Source of the DNA: Paucimonas sp.
Lineage (GTDB): Bacteria > Pseudomonadota > Gammaproteobacteria > Pseudomonadales > Pseudomonadaceae
Direction of reading: 5' to 3'
DNA length: 64,000 bases
Assembly (NCBI GenBank): GCA_031253995.1
Contig: JAIRVG010000073.1
Coordinates: 1-64,000, forward strand
A program made the position numbers and the translations under genes. Positions 57,375-64,000 of this stretch are shown here, piece after piece. The notes beneath the pieces were generated by a model. The model ran no database searches. It was not told the DNA's origin and saw nothing but the letters and a program-made list of their open reading frames with translations. Positions within the stretch are counted from its first letter, which is position 1. Every line of letters starts with the position of its first letter.

Positions 57375-58048
57375 CCCCCCGCCTCCCCTTGGCTGTGTTC
57401 GCACTCGATGGTCTTCCCTGACTCCTTGCGCGCCAGCAACAACGTCACCGGCAACGCGGGGGCCGCACGCCCCAGTTGCATTCCCTGCAAGGCCCCAGGC
57501 AGGGCCTCGTCCACGTCCTTGTCGCCCGTGGGGCCGAGCAGGCTCACCCGCTGCAACACGCCCCCACGGTCGAACCACAATTGCAATGCCGCACGAAAAG
57601 TGCCCGGATAAAGCTCCGGGTACTCACACAGACGCCTGATCACCGCTCGCTGCAAGGCCGCCACGAATGGCTTGTCCGGACGGGCCGGCACCTGGGCTGC
57701 GCGTGTCAGCGGCACCAGGGTGAAGGCCTGCTCGCCGGTATAGCGCGCCCCCAGCCCGGTGCCGTCGAGTAGCCGGGTCAGGCCGTCACCGGCACTGAAA
57801 CGCCCCCTCACCGCTGCCGACCGGCGCCCCTTGAGCAGCGCGCCATCCACCAGCACGGCCATCCCGGTCAGTTCGCCATAGGCCTGCAAGGCCTTGCCCA
57901 GCGGTTGGGCCGCCAGGTGGAAGTCCACCATCGCCAGGCGCGAGGGCCTGTCGGGTGCAGGACCGGCGTGGGATGCCGCGACATTGGCCACCCACATGGC
58001 GAACAACGCCAGCAGCGTCGCGATGAACCGTGCTCGCTCATGCACCAT
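57371..58048 (-). CDS. vreA: STN-domain/TonB-C-like signalling protein without a barrel (VreA-like)
   Basis: 225 aa. Signal peptide (FIATLLALFAMWVANVAASHAG), then an STN signalling domain at about 42-115 (VDFHLAAQPLGKALQAYGEL, VRGRFSAGDGLTRLLDGTG), then a TonB C-terminal-like domain at about 130-215 (VIRRLCEYPELYPGTFRAAL, GVLQRVSLLGPTGDKDVDEA). There is no plug or beta barrel, so it is a periplasmic hybrid rather than a receptor, exactly the unusual VreA design of P. aeruginosa PUMA3 (PA0674). It should pass a signal to VreR. Preceded by a Pho-box-like element 60 bases upstream. Confidence 0.92.
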   Translation of the reverse strand: MVHERARFIATLLALFAMWVANVAASHAGPAPDRPSRLAMVDFHLAAQPLGKALQAYGELTGMAVLVDGALLKGRRSAAVRGRFSAGDGLTRLLDGTGLGARYTGEQAFTLVPLTRAAQVPARPDKPFVAALQRAVIRRLCEYPELYPGTFRAALQLWFDRGGVLQRVSLLGPTGDKDVDEALPGALQGMQLGRAAPALPVTLLLARKESGKTIECEHSQGEAGG

Positions 58049-58107
58049 GGGGGCTTCCTGTCCGGGCCGTTATCAAGGCACTCCATCCGGATACAACCCG
58101 GCTATCG

Positions 58108-58136
58108 TGATGGCACTTTGTGACTGTGGTGTGACG
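58108..58136 (-). promoter_or_regulatory. Pho-box-like triple repeat upstream of vreA
   Basis: On the minus strand CGTCACA, AGTCACA and GCCATCA occur at exact 11-base intervals, the spacing of PhoB repeat units (consensus CTGTCAT). The element ends 60 bases before the vreA start. PhoB control of vreAIR in P. aeruginosa is established as I recall it. Matches to consensus are partial, so this is a prediction. Confidence 0.55.
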
Positions 58137-58216
58137 CCGAGGATACAAACAGCGAGGTGGCAAGCCGGCGCGATGCAGGCGTATAAGCGACCCATCAGTC
58201 ACCGGGAGACTCCATC

Positions 58217-58531
58217 ATGCCCCGTCGCCACCTGATCACCCTCGCCGCCCTGCTGTTCGCTGCGCCGCTGCTGGCCGACACGCCAGGCTCGCAACCCAGC
58301 TGCATGAATGCCGAGGTCAACGGCTATCGCAGCCAGTCCTACGAATGCCTCGGCCAGCTCATGGCCGCGCCGGAAGATCCGCGACACAAGGCGGGCGGCA
58401 GCCTTTCGTCGGAACGCATCATCCAGCGCCAGCCCAACCAGCTGGGCCTGTTCAACCAGGCCGCGACCCGCCTGCGCATGGGCAGCAACTTCGGCCATGC
58501 GGTAACACCGCAGCTTCCGGCCACGCCCTGA
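58217..58531 (+). CDS. Small secreted protein of unknown function
   Basis: 104 aa with a clear signal peptide (RRHLITLAALLFAAPLLADT) and a mature part with two Cys (QPSCMNAEVNGYRSQSYECL), probably a disulfide, then a polar low-complexity tail (RIIQRQPNQLGLFNQAATRL). GGGAG is seven bases before ATG 58217. No family recognised. It is divergent from vreA, so its promoter shares the 58049-58216 region with the Pho-box-like element. Confidence 0.7.
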   Translation: MPRRHLITLAALLFAAPLLADTPGSQPSCMNAEVNGYRSQSYECLGQLMAAPEDPRHKAGGSLSSERIIQRQPNQLGLFNQAATRLRMGSNFGHAVTPQLPATP

Positions 58532-58654
58532 AGCGAGCGTTATATAGGAAAGGACACAAGGCCCTTACGTCGTCGCTATATAGTTTTGTATATTCCGAAT
58601 TCCGATGGCGCCGCCACGTCTGCGCCGCCATCCGGTAACAACAAGGAATTCGCG

Positions 58655-59335
58655 ATGTACATCATGCCTTTCGACCCGCGTCTCGATGCGCCGCGGACTG
58701 CCAGCCCGACCCCGGCCGACGATTCGGTGCGCCGGACCATCCTCGACGCCGCCAGCGAAGCCTTCGCCGACAAGGGCTACGCCGCGACCAGGATCGCCAC
58801 CATCGCCGAACTGGCCGGCCTGCCGAAGTCCAACGTGCACTACTACTTCAAGTCGAAGGAGAACATCTACGCCAAGGTGCTGGAGGACATCGCGCCCTCG
58901 TACCTGAGCGCGTGCATGCCGGTGCTGGAGGATGACGAGACGCCGATCGAGGCGCTGACCCACACCCTGGTGCGCATGATCCGCCTGTTCGAGCGCCAGC
59001 CATTCGCCTCCAAGGTGTTCATGGCCGAACTGCGCGAAGGCGCGCGGCGCCTGCCGGGCGAGTTCTTCGCGCGCTGGACGGCGCAGACCCAGAAGAGCCT
59101 GGCCGGCATCCGCCAGTGGATCGACCGCGGGCTGCTGGCGCCGGTGGACCCGGAACACGCGCTGCTGACCATCTGGGCCATGGCCCAGTCCTGCGTCAGC
59201 CGCGGCTGGCAGATGCCGGGGCTGTCCGCCGAGGCGATGGACTACGACGTCGCCGCGCGCAATGCCGCGCGCCTGCTGCTGGGCGGGCTGATCCCGGACG
59301 GTTCAGTCCCGTGCCAAGCGCTCCGGCGGCAATAG
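58655..59335 (+). CDS. TetR-family transcriptional regulator (RutR-like C-terminal domain)
   Basis: 226 aa from ATG 58655 (AAGGA seven bases upstream). TetR HTH at about 20-70: VRRTILDAASEAFADKGYAATRIATIAELAGLPKSNVHYYFKSKENIY. The ligand domain (FERQPFASKVFMAELREGAR, TIWAMAQSCVSRGWQMPGL) resembles the YcdC/RutR type. The region 58540-58610 upstream is AT-rich with repeated TATATAG motifs that could be promoter or operator. The ligand is unknown. Its 3' end overlaps the convergent gene by 33 bases. Confidence 0.87.
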   Translation: MYIMPFDPRLDAPRTASPTPADDSVRRTILDAASEAFADKGYAATRIATIAELAGLPKSNVHYYFKSKENIYAKVLEDIAPSYLSACMPVLEDDETPIEALTHTLVRMIRLFERQPFASKVFMAELREGARRLPGEFFARWTAQTQKSLAGIRQWIDRGLLAPVDPEHALLTIWAMAQSCVSRGWQMPGLSAEAMDYDVAARNAARLLLGGLIPDGSVPCQALRRQ

Positions 59336-60172
59336 CTCCAGCACGCGATTGCGCCCGCCCTCGGCCACCAGGTAGGTGCCGTGCGCCGTGGCGACGATCG
59401 ACTGCGGCGCCTTGAGGAACGACAGCACGGTGCGCTGCCGGCCCTGCGCATCCACCAGCAGCAGCCGCGCACGATGGGTCGAGTCCTCGCTTATCCACAG
59501 GCCGCGCGGGTCGCACATGAGGAAGGTCGGCTTGTTGAGCCCGTCCAGCACCACCGGGTCGCTGCCATCGTCCTTGAGTTCGCGGACCACGCCCTGCTTC
59601 TTCTGCGTGTAGAGCAGGCGGCCATCGCTGCAGCGGGTAATGGACTCCGCTTCGTCGAGACGATCACGCAGCACGCTCAGCGAACCATCGCGCCAGCGGT
59701 AGCGCAGCAGGCGACCGTTGTCCTTGCGGTCCTCGATGGCGTACAGGTCGTCGCCGTCGTTCCACAGGCCCTGGACATTCTCGCCCTGGAACAGGTCGGT
59801 GACCTTGCCGTCCTTGAGCAGGCTCACCGGCGCACCGCCGGTTTCCTGGCTGAACACCCAGCCACCCTGGGCCGCAGTCATGCCATCGGGCTTGGACAGG
59901 CCGCCGACCAGCACTTCGCGGGCACCATCCGGCAGGATGCGCATGATGCTGCCCTTGCCGTCCCTCAGCTCCTGGCTGACCATCAGCGAGCCGTCCGCCA
60001 GGGGGGCCAGCGACGCGGCCTTCGGCACGCTGCGCCAGGCCACCTCGTAGCGCCAGTCACCGGAGGCCTGCACCGGATAGAAGCTCTGCCAGGCGAAGAA
60101 GCCGAGCGCCGCCATCACCACCGCCACGCAGGTCAGTGCCAGCGTACGCATCAATCGGAATGTCCCGGTCAT
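59303..60172 (-). CDS. Membrane-anchored beta-propeller (SMP-30/NHL-like) protein
   Basis: 289 aa. N-terminal hydrophobic anchor (LALTCVAVVMAALGFFAWQS) followed by repeated propeller blades (LAPLADGSLMVSQELRDG, SKPDGMTAAQGGWVFSQETG, CSDGRLLYTQKKQGVVRELK, STHRARLLLVDAQGRQRTVL). No lactonase metal site is evident, so it may be a binding protein. Substrate unknown. Starts three bases beyond the mntP stop on the same strand, so may be co-transcribed with mntP; convergent overlap of 33 bases with the TetR gene. Confidence 0.65.
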   Translation of the reverse strand: MTGTFRLMRTLALTCVAVVMAALGFFAWQSFYPVQASGDWRYEVAWRSVPKAASLAPLADGSLMVSQELRDGKGSIMRILPDGAREVLVGGLSKPDGMTAAQGGWVFSQETGGAPVSLLKDGKVTDLFQGENVQGLWNDGDDLYAIEDRKDNGRLLRYRWRDGSLSVLRDRLDEAESITRCSDGRLLYTQKKQGVVRELKDDGSDPVVLDGLNKPTFLMCDPRGLWISEDSTHRARLLLVDAQGRQRTVLSFLKAPQSIVATAHGTYLVAEGGRNRVLELLPPERLARD

Positions 60173-60175
60173 CGA

Positions 60176-60745
60176 TCAAGCTGCCCCCGTCAGGTGTTCG
60201 AAGAGAATGGCCGTACCCACCAGCATCAGCACGATCCCGCCAACGATCTCGGCGCGTTTGCCGACTACCGCGCCCAATACCCGGCCGAGCATTACGCCGA
60301 GGGTGACCATGACCAGCGTGGCCAGGCCGATGGCGGCGGCGGCAACGAGAATATTGACGTTGACGAAGGCCAGGCCGACGCCCACGGCCATGGCGTCGAT
60401 GCTGGTGGCGAAAGCGGTCACGGCGAGGATGAACAAGGAATGCTGGCTGGTTTTTTCCTCGACCTCATCGTCGTGCTTGAGGCCGTTCCAGATCATGTGA
60501 AGGCCGAGGGCGAGCAACAGGCCGAAGGCGATCCAGTGGTCCCAGTTCTTGACGAACTGCAGGGCCACCTGGCCGATACCCCAGCCGATGATCGGGGTCA
60601 TGGCTTCGATGACACCAAAGATCAGGCCGGTGCGCAGGGCTTCGAGAAAGCGCGGTTTGTGCAGGCTGGAGCCTTTGCCGATGGCCGCCGCGAAGGCGTC
60701 GGTGGACATGGCCAGGGCGAGGAAGAAGAGGGAAATCGGGCTCAC
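60176..60745 (-). CDS. mntP: Manganese efflux pump MntP
   Basis: 189 aa, six-helix exporter. The family start SPISLFFLALAMSTDAFAAA is preceded by GTG at 60745; the upstream extension is riboswitch RNA, so GTG is chosen. Conserved charged residues in helices: MSTDAFAAAIGKG, EAMTPIIGWGIG, FATSIDAMAVGVGLAF. Exports Mn2+ when cytosolic levels are high. A yybP-ykoY element lies in the leader, giving Mn-dependent control. Confidence 0.95.
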   Translation of the reverse strand: MSPISLFFLALAMSTDAFAAAIGKGSSLHKPRFLEALRTGLIFGVIEAMTPIIGWGIGQVALQFVKNWDHWIAFGLLLALGLHMIWNGLKHDDEVEEKTSQHSLFILAVTAFATSIDAMAVGVGLAFVNVNILVAAAAIGLATLVMVTLGVMLGRVLGAVVGKRAEIVGGIVLMLVGTAILFEHLTGAA

Positions 60746-60811
60746 GGGGGCTATCCAGTCGGGCAGTGAGTCAACGACGCAGCCACACGCCCGACTCCAG
60801 GCATGGATGCA

Positions 60812-60918
60812 TCGTTGGTCTCGCCAACCCGAAGGTGTCCACGCCACGGCTGCTGCCGAGAATGTTGACGCGGACGCTCGTGACCGAAGGCCAGGAGCAG
60901 GCTACTCCCCAACAAGGG
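60812..60918 (-). promoter_or_regulatory. yybP-ykoY manganese riboswitch of mntP
   Basis: On the minus strand the leader carries GGGGAGTAGCC near its 5' end (60901-60910 complement), an internal GCGTCAACATTCTCGG segment, and the loop GGCGAGACCAA (60815-60825 complement). These are the conserved bases of the yybP-ykoY element as in E. coli mntP. About 70 bases separate its end from the GTG start. Bases 60919-61007 hold the promoter region; nothing else seen. Confidence 0.88.
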
Positions 60919-61007
60919 TGGCCACTATATTGGCCGGGATGTGAAAAAAACATCAACCGGAATCTGCTTTTCCCTTCCCGGACTGCATACGGCGGCGACG
61001 CCGAGGA

Positions 61008-62459
61008 TCAGATCGTCAAGGCACGGTTACCCAGTTTCGCCCTGGCGTAGAAAATGATCGCCACGGTCGGGATCAGTGCCGAATAGCCGGGTTTCACCGC
61101 AGTCATGAGGTGAGTGACCGTGCGACCGACCGAAGTGCCCACGCGGCTGGCGATCAGGCCGGTCCAGTTGCCGAATGCGAGGTTGGTCATCGCGGCAGTT
61201 CCCGACGGCACCAGCGACTGCCCACCCTCCGCAGACGCCGGGGACTTGAGCAACGCGCCCAGGGTCAGACGCTCGGCCAGGGCGTCCACGTGACGGAAGT
61301 AGTCCTGTGCGCTCATGCCTTTGACCACGCTCAGCACATCGCCCTGCAGCACCGGGTTGCCTGGCAGGTGCTGGAGGAAGAAGGTGCGCACCAGCGCGGC
61401 CTCGACTTCGAGGATGGTGCCGCAATGGTGCAGCGCCTTGCCCAGGTCGAAATGGTTGATCAGCATCTCCAGCGCTTCGGCATAGGGCAGGCCGCGTCTA
61501 CGCGCCAGGTTGACCAGGCAATGGCCGGCGACGAGCTGGAACTCGCGGGTGAAACCATACAGGCGGTCTTCGTGATCCAGGCTCGTCCAGCTGCTGGTCG
61601 CGAGGTGCTTGCTCGCCTCGTCGAGCATGATCGACGGCGACAGCTCCAGCAGATCGTGCAAGAGGTAGTCCCTGCGCACAGGATCTTCCGGCTGCGCAGC
61701 GGCTCCATCCTTGACCGCCGGATAGTGCTGCCCGCGGAAGCCGGCAAAACCGCTGGCGGTCAGCACCTGGTGCAGCTTGGGCCAGTAGTCCTTGTGGCCG
61801 AAGCCATCCATCGCGACGTTCTTGAAATGCTCCACCTCGCGACGTCCAAGGCAGCTTTCATCGACACAGAGCAACAGGGTGCTGTCGGACTTCGACCAGG
61901 CGTTGATCAGCTCGCCGTCGATGCACGCTTTCAGGCGCGCCGCTTCCTGCGCACTGACCTCGACGGCCGCCGCCATCAGCAGCACGTCGCGGATCCTTGG
62001 CAGGCGTGCCGTCGGCTCGCGCACCAGCGTGCGCAAGGTGCTGACCAGCACACGGCCGCCAAGGGAATGGCCCACCAGGTTGATGGTCGTCACCTTCGGG
62101 TGGTGGACGGCCAGGTAGTCGCGCAGCTCATCGAACAGCGCCGCGCCCATCTTCTCGGCGTCGCTGCGACTGCCCACGAAATGCTTGACCCGATCCACCG
62201 CCAGCGCGCCAATCGCGGCATAAGGCGATGCGCGCAAGGCGCCGACGATGGAGGCAATGGTGTTGCCGCCCAGGTCGAGAATGTGCCCCGAGCGCCAGAA
62301 GGCGAAGATATTGATGCCGTTGTGCAGGGTAGCCGGGATATGGCTCGCCAGTTCGCGCCGGTCACGCAGATCGTGCCCGGCGGAGTAGCCATGCACGAAG
62401 ACGTTGGCGACGGTGCGCTCGTCATGGGGCAGGGTCAGGAATTTGAAATGCTTGTCCAA
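61008..62459 (-). CDS. Alpha/beta-hydrolase-fold protein (DUF726/TMCO4-like), unknown function
   Basis: 483 aa. An oxyanion-side motif ANVFVHGYSAGHDLRDRREL near residue 20 and the nucleophile elbow LVGHSLGGRVLV (Ser132) define a serine hydrolase fold. The preceding hydrophobic GGNTIASIVGALRAS...AIGALAVDRV and C-terminal hydrophobic tail (ALIPTVAIIFYARAKLG) suggest membrane contact. The second half (about 260-440) is helical and unassigned. Encoded 19 bases after a C39-like cysteine peptidase gene, so the two probably act together. Could be a lipase-type enzyme or toxin; unproven. Confidence 0.65.
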   Translation of the reverse strand: MDKHFKFLTLPHDERTVANVFVHGYSAGHDLRDRRELASHIPATLHNGINIFAFWRSGHILDLGGNTIASIVGALRASPYAAIGALAVDRVKHFVGSRSDAEKMGAALFDELRDYLAVHHPKVTTINLVGHSLGGRVLVSTLRTLVREPTARLPRIRDVLLMAAAVEVSAQEAARLKACIDGELINAWSKSDSTLLLCVDESCLGRREVEHFKNVAMDGFGHKDYWPKLHQVLTASGFAGFRGQHYPAVKDGAAAQPEDPVRRDYLLHDLLELSPSIMLDEASKHLATSSWTSLDHEDRLYGFTREFQLVAGHCLVNLARRRGLPYAEALEMLINHFDLGKALHHCGTILEVEAALVRTFFLQHLPGNPVLQGDVLSVVKGMSAQDYFRHVDALAERLTLGALLKSPASAEGGQSLVPSGTAAMTNLAFGNWTGLIASRVGTSVGRTVTHLMTAVKPGYSALIPTVAIIFYARAKLGNRALTI

Positions 62460-62478
62460 CGGTGACGCTCCATCCGGC

Positions 62479-63195
62479 TCAATAGAAGTAGTTGGACTCA
62501 GCCTTGCTGTTCAGCCCGACCACCACGCTGCCACCAATGCGGCAGGCCGTCGGCGACTCGTTCGGGCCCCAGTGACGGCAGTAGTAACGCCCTTCGTTGA
62601 CCGCCTCGCCATCTTCCTCGAACACCTCGATCACGGCGTTCCACAGCGATACCCGCGGCGCGTCGCTGGTAGGGTCGAGGCACAGCAGGTGGGTGATCTG
62701 CAATTCTTCCTCGTCGTTGGCCTGATAACCCTGGTAGCCGATCACCAGCAGCCAATGACCGGAACCGCCTTCCCAATCGACCCCGACGATGGGGATCTTC
62801 AGCTCGTCGATGGCGTCGGCGATATTGCGGATGGTCTTCTTGCGCCGTGCGGCGATTTCCACCGGCTCGGCGGTCACCCCGACCCGACGGAAGATATCCA
62901 CCAGCCAGCTCACGTCGAAGTCATCGGTACCCTCGGATACCAACGCACCGAAGCACATCAGCGACTCACGAAAACGTCCCAGGCGGGTCCGCCCGTCGAA
63001 GCGTTCGGGCGACTGTGCCTGCTCGCGGGACATCACGCCCAGTGCGATCAGGGTCATCACCACGCAATACGGGCCGCAGGCACCGTCCATCTCGCCCTGG
63101 CGCAGGTGCACCAGGTCGTGGTTGTGGTCATGGGCGATGGTGATCGGGCCGTCGGGCGATACCGACAGCCAGGGGCTTACGAACATGCGATTCAT
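62479..63195 (-). CDS. C39-like papain-fold cysteine peptidase, unknown function
   Basis: 238 aa from ATG 63195 (AAAGGA upstream). Catalytic set visible: Cys40 in QGEMDGACGPYCVVMTL, His147 in GGSGHWLLVIGY, Asp174 in LLCLDPTSD, the order and spacing of C39/papain-like peptidases. No signal peptide and no ABC transporter fusion, unlike bacteriocin-processing C39. A winged-helix-like middle (WLVDIFRRVGVTAEPVEIAA) lies between the Cys and His. First gene of a two-gene unit with the GHSLGG hydrolase. Function unknown; substrate could be the partner. Confidence 0.7.
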   Translation of the reverse strand: MNRMFVSPWLSVSPDGPITIAHDHNHDLVHLRQGEMDGACGPYCVVMTLIALGVMSREQAQSPERFDGRTRLGRFRESLMCFGALVSEGTDDFDVSWLVDIFRRVGVTAEPVEIAARRKKTIRNIADAIDELKIPIVGVDWEGGSGHWLLVIGYQGYQANDEEELQITHLLCLDPTSDAPRVSLWNAVIEVFEEDGEAVNEGRYYCRHWGPNESPTACRIGGSVVVGLNSKAESNYFY

Positions 63196-63318
63196 GGTGG
63201 GGTCATTCCTTTGCATCAAGCGAACCCGACGACAGCAGAGCGACTGTCGCGGGGAGGTGATGTCATTATGCCAAGGCGGAGCGTGTTTCCACATCCCGCC
63301 AATGTCTCGTTGCCCTGC

Positions 63319-63522
63319 TCAGCGCCGGCCCATGAACGGCAGGATGCCGATCAGCGCCAGCTCCACCAGGGTCGGCTTGCGCGTGCCCAGGGAAGTACCG
63401 GCACAGGCGGGGCAGGTGCTGAAACAGTCGCCCGGCCCCAGGGCATCGCTAGCGGGGGCAACGGTTTTCTTCCAGGAGCACTGCTTGCAGTACCAGGTCC
63501 AGGGTTGTGGGCGAACGGGCAT
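63319..63522 (-). CDS. Small zinc-ribbon protein
   Basis: 67 aa with two CxxC knuckles, WYCKQCSWKK and FSTCPACAG, plus a hydrophobic C-terminal segment (PTLVELALIGILPFMGRR). Probably binds one zinc and associates with membrane or protein partners. No further function can be read. It has an AGGAGTTCCC ribosome-binding site. The surrounding gaps (63196-63318 and 63523-63679) show nothing else. Confidence 0.65.
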   Translation of the reverse strand: MPVRPQPWTWYCKQCSWKKTVAPASDALGPGDCFSTCPACAGTSLGTRKPTLVELALIGILPFMGRR

Positions 63523-63679
63523 GGGAACTCCTTGTGATTCAGGTGGCAGGCGTAAACCTTCTTGGTCTGGGCAACATTAAAGGCACATCGCTAGCACTGC
63601 CATATCACTGAACGTTCAAGAGCCAGAAAAAACTCAGGCCCATCGGGCAGAACGCCGCGACAGGCCTGAGCAAGGGAAG

Positions 63680-63702
63680 AAAAATGGCCGCCAAGCGGCC
63701 AA
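63680..63702 (-). terminator. Intrinsic terminator after the hydrolase gene
   Basis: Minus strand GGCCGC-TTG-GCGGCC followed by ATTTTTC, just after the stop codon of the partial hydrolase gene. Confidence 0.85.
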
Positions 63703-63709
63703 AGGGAAA

Positions 63710-64000
63710 TCAGAGATTCTCGTCGAGGAAGGTCACCACCGTGCCCATGCACGCCACTCGCTCTTCGACATGGGGCATGTGGCTGGAGTTCTCGAACAGC
63801 GCCCAGCGGATCCCCGGGATGATGTCGATGAACGGCTTGACCACCAGCGGGGTGGCCTCGTCGTAGCGCCCGGAAATCAGCAGGCACGGCACGTTGATCT
63901 TGCCCAGGCAGTCGAGGACGCTCAGGTCCTTGGTGTTGCCGATGATGTGGAACTCGTTCGGACCGGCCATGGCGCGGTACACGGTCGGGTCGGCATCGAC
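63710..64000 (-). CDS. Proline-iminopeptidase-like alpha/beta hydrolase, 5' truncated by window edge
   Basis: Only the C-terminal 96 residues are present. The charge-relay Asp in LLISGRYDEATPLVVKPF and His in FENSSHMPHVEER are visible, and the GPNEFHIIG segment matches the prolyl-aminopeptidase family. The nucleophile Ser lies outside the window. The frame remains open through 64000 (VDADPTVYRAMAGPNEF), so the true start is to the right. Confidence 0.85.
   Translation of the reverse strand, partial: VDADPTVYRAMAGPNEFHIIGNTKDLSVLDCLGKINVPCLLISGRYDEATPLVVKPFIDIIPGIRWALFENSSHMPHVEERVACMGTVVTFLDENL

Overview
The window is high-GC Pseudomonas chromosome. Gene order, REP hairpins of the 'gtgggagcgggtttacccgcg' type, a sigma-54 ethanolamine operon and a complete vre-hxc-pdt cluster all point to this genus. 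The REP type suggests a lineage other than P. aeruginosa, although long blocks follow the gene order I recall from PAO1 (PA4020-PA4031 and PA0674-PA0701).

1-12,113 (core): the 5' part of mpl, then the ethanolamine module. This holds a GAF/sigma-54 activator (eatR), two palindromic upstream sites, a -24/-12 promoter, and exaC-eat-eutB-eutC, which import ethanolamine, split it to acetaldehyde and ammonia, and oxidise the acetaldehyde. A GNAT acetyltransferase, a DedA membrane protein, mtfA, ppa and a CI-like repressor with an apparently dead S24 domain follow.

12,312-20,053 (accessory island, about 7.7 kb): bounded by an exact 27-bp direct repeat that is a transcription terminator. It carries an XRE regulator with a 17-bp palindrome, a D12-class adenine methyltransferase convergent with a ParB/Srx-domain protein, and a 1004-aa reverse transcriptase fused to a nitrilase domain (DRT1/UG1-like antiphage architecture). 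At the right end is a tyrosine-integrase/AlpA deletion chimera, so the island is probably immobile. The interior is visibly more AT-rich than the flanks.

20,088-58,136 (surface and secretion supercluster): after an orphan HigA-type regulator and small genes come LysR, PpiC chaperone, YbjN-like, coiled-coil, porin, TonB, ExbD, a DUF2341-ExbB fusion, TpsB, a Phd/transposase-domain fusion (PhdA-like) and a 4160-aa TpsA exoprotein. Next are a DING/LapA-like secreted protein, a complete Hxc-type II secretion system with a lipoprotein secretin, and the FecR/ECF sigma/STN-TonB trio vreR-vreI-vreA. A three-repeat Pho-box-like element lies upstream of vreA. This is the PUMA3/Hxc/Pdt regulon, which in P. 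aeruginosa is tied to phosphate starvation and virulence.

58,217-64,000: a small secreted protein, a TetR regulator, a membrane-anchored beta-propeller, mntP with a yybP-ykoY manganese riboswitch, a two-gene unit of a C39-like cysteine peptidase and a GHSLGG alpha/beta hydrolase, a zinc-ribbon protein, and the 3' part of a proline-iminopeptidase-like hydrolase. I saw no tRNA, rRNA or CRISPR array.
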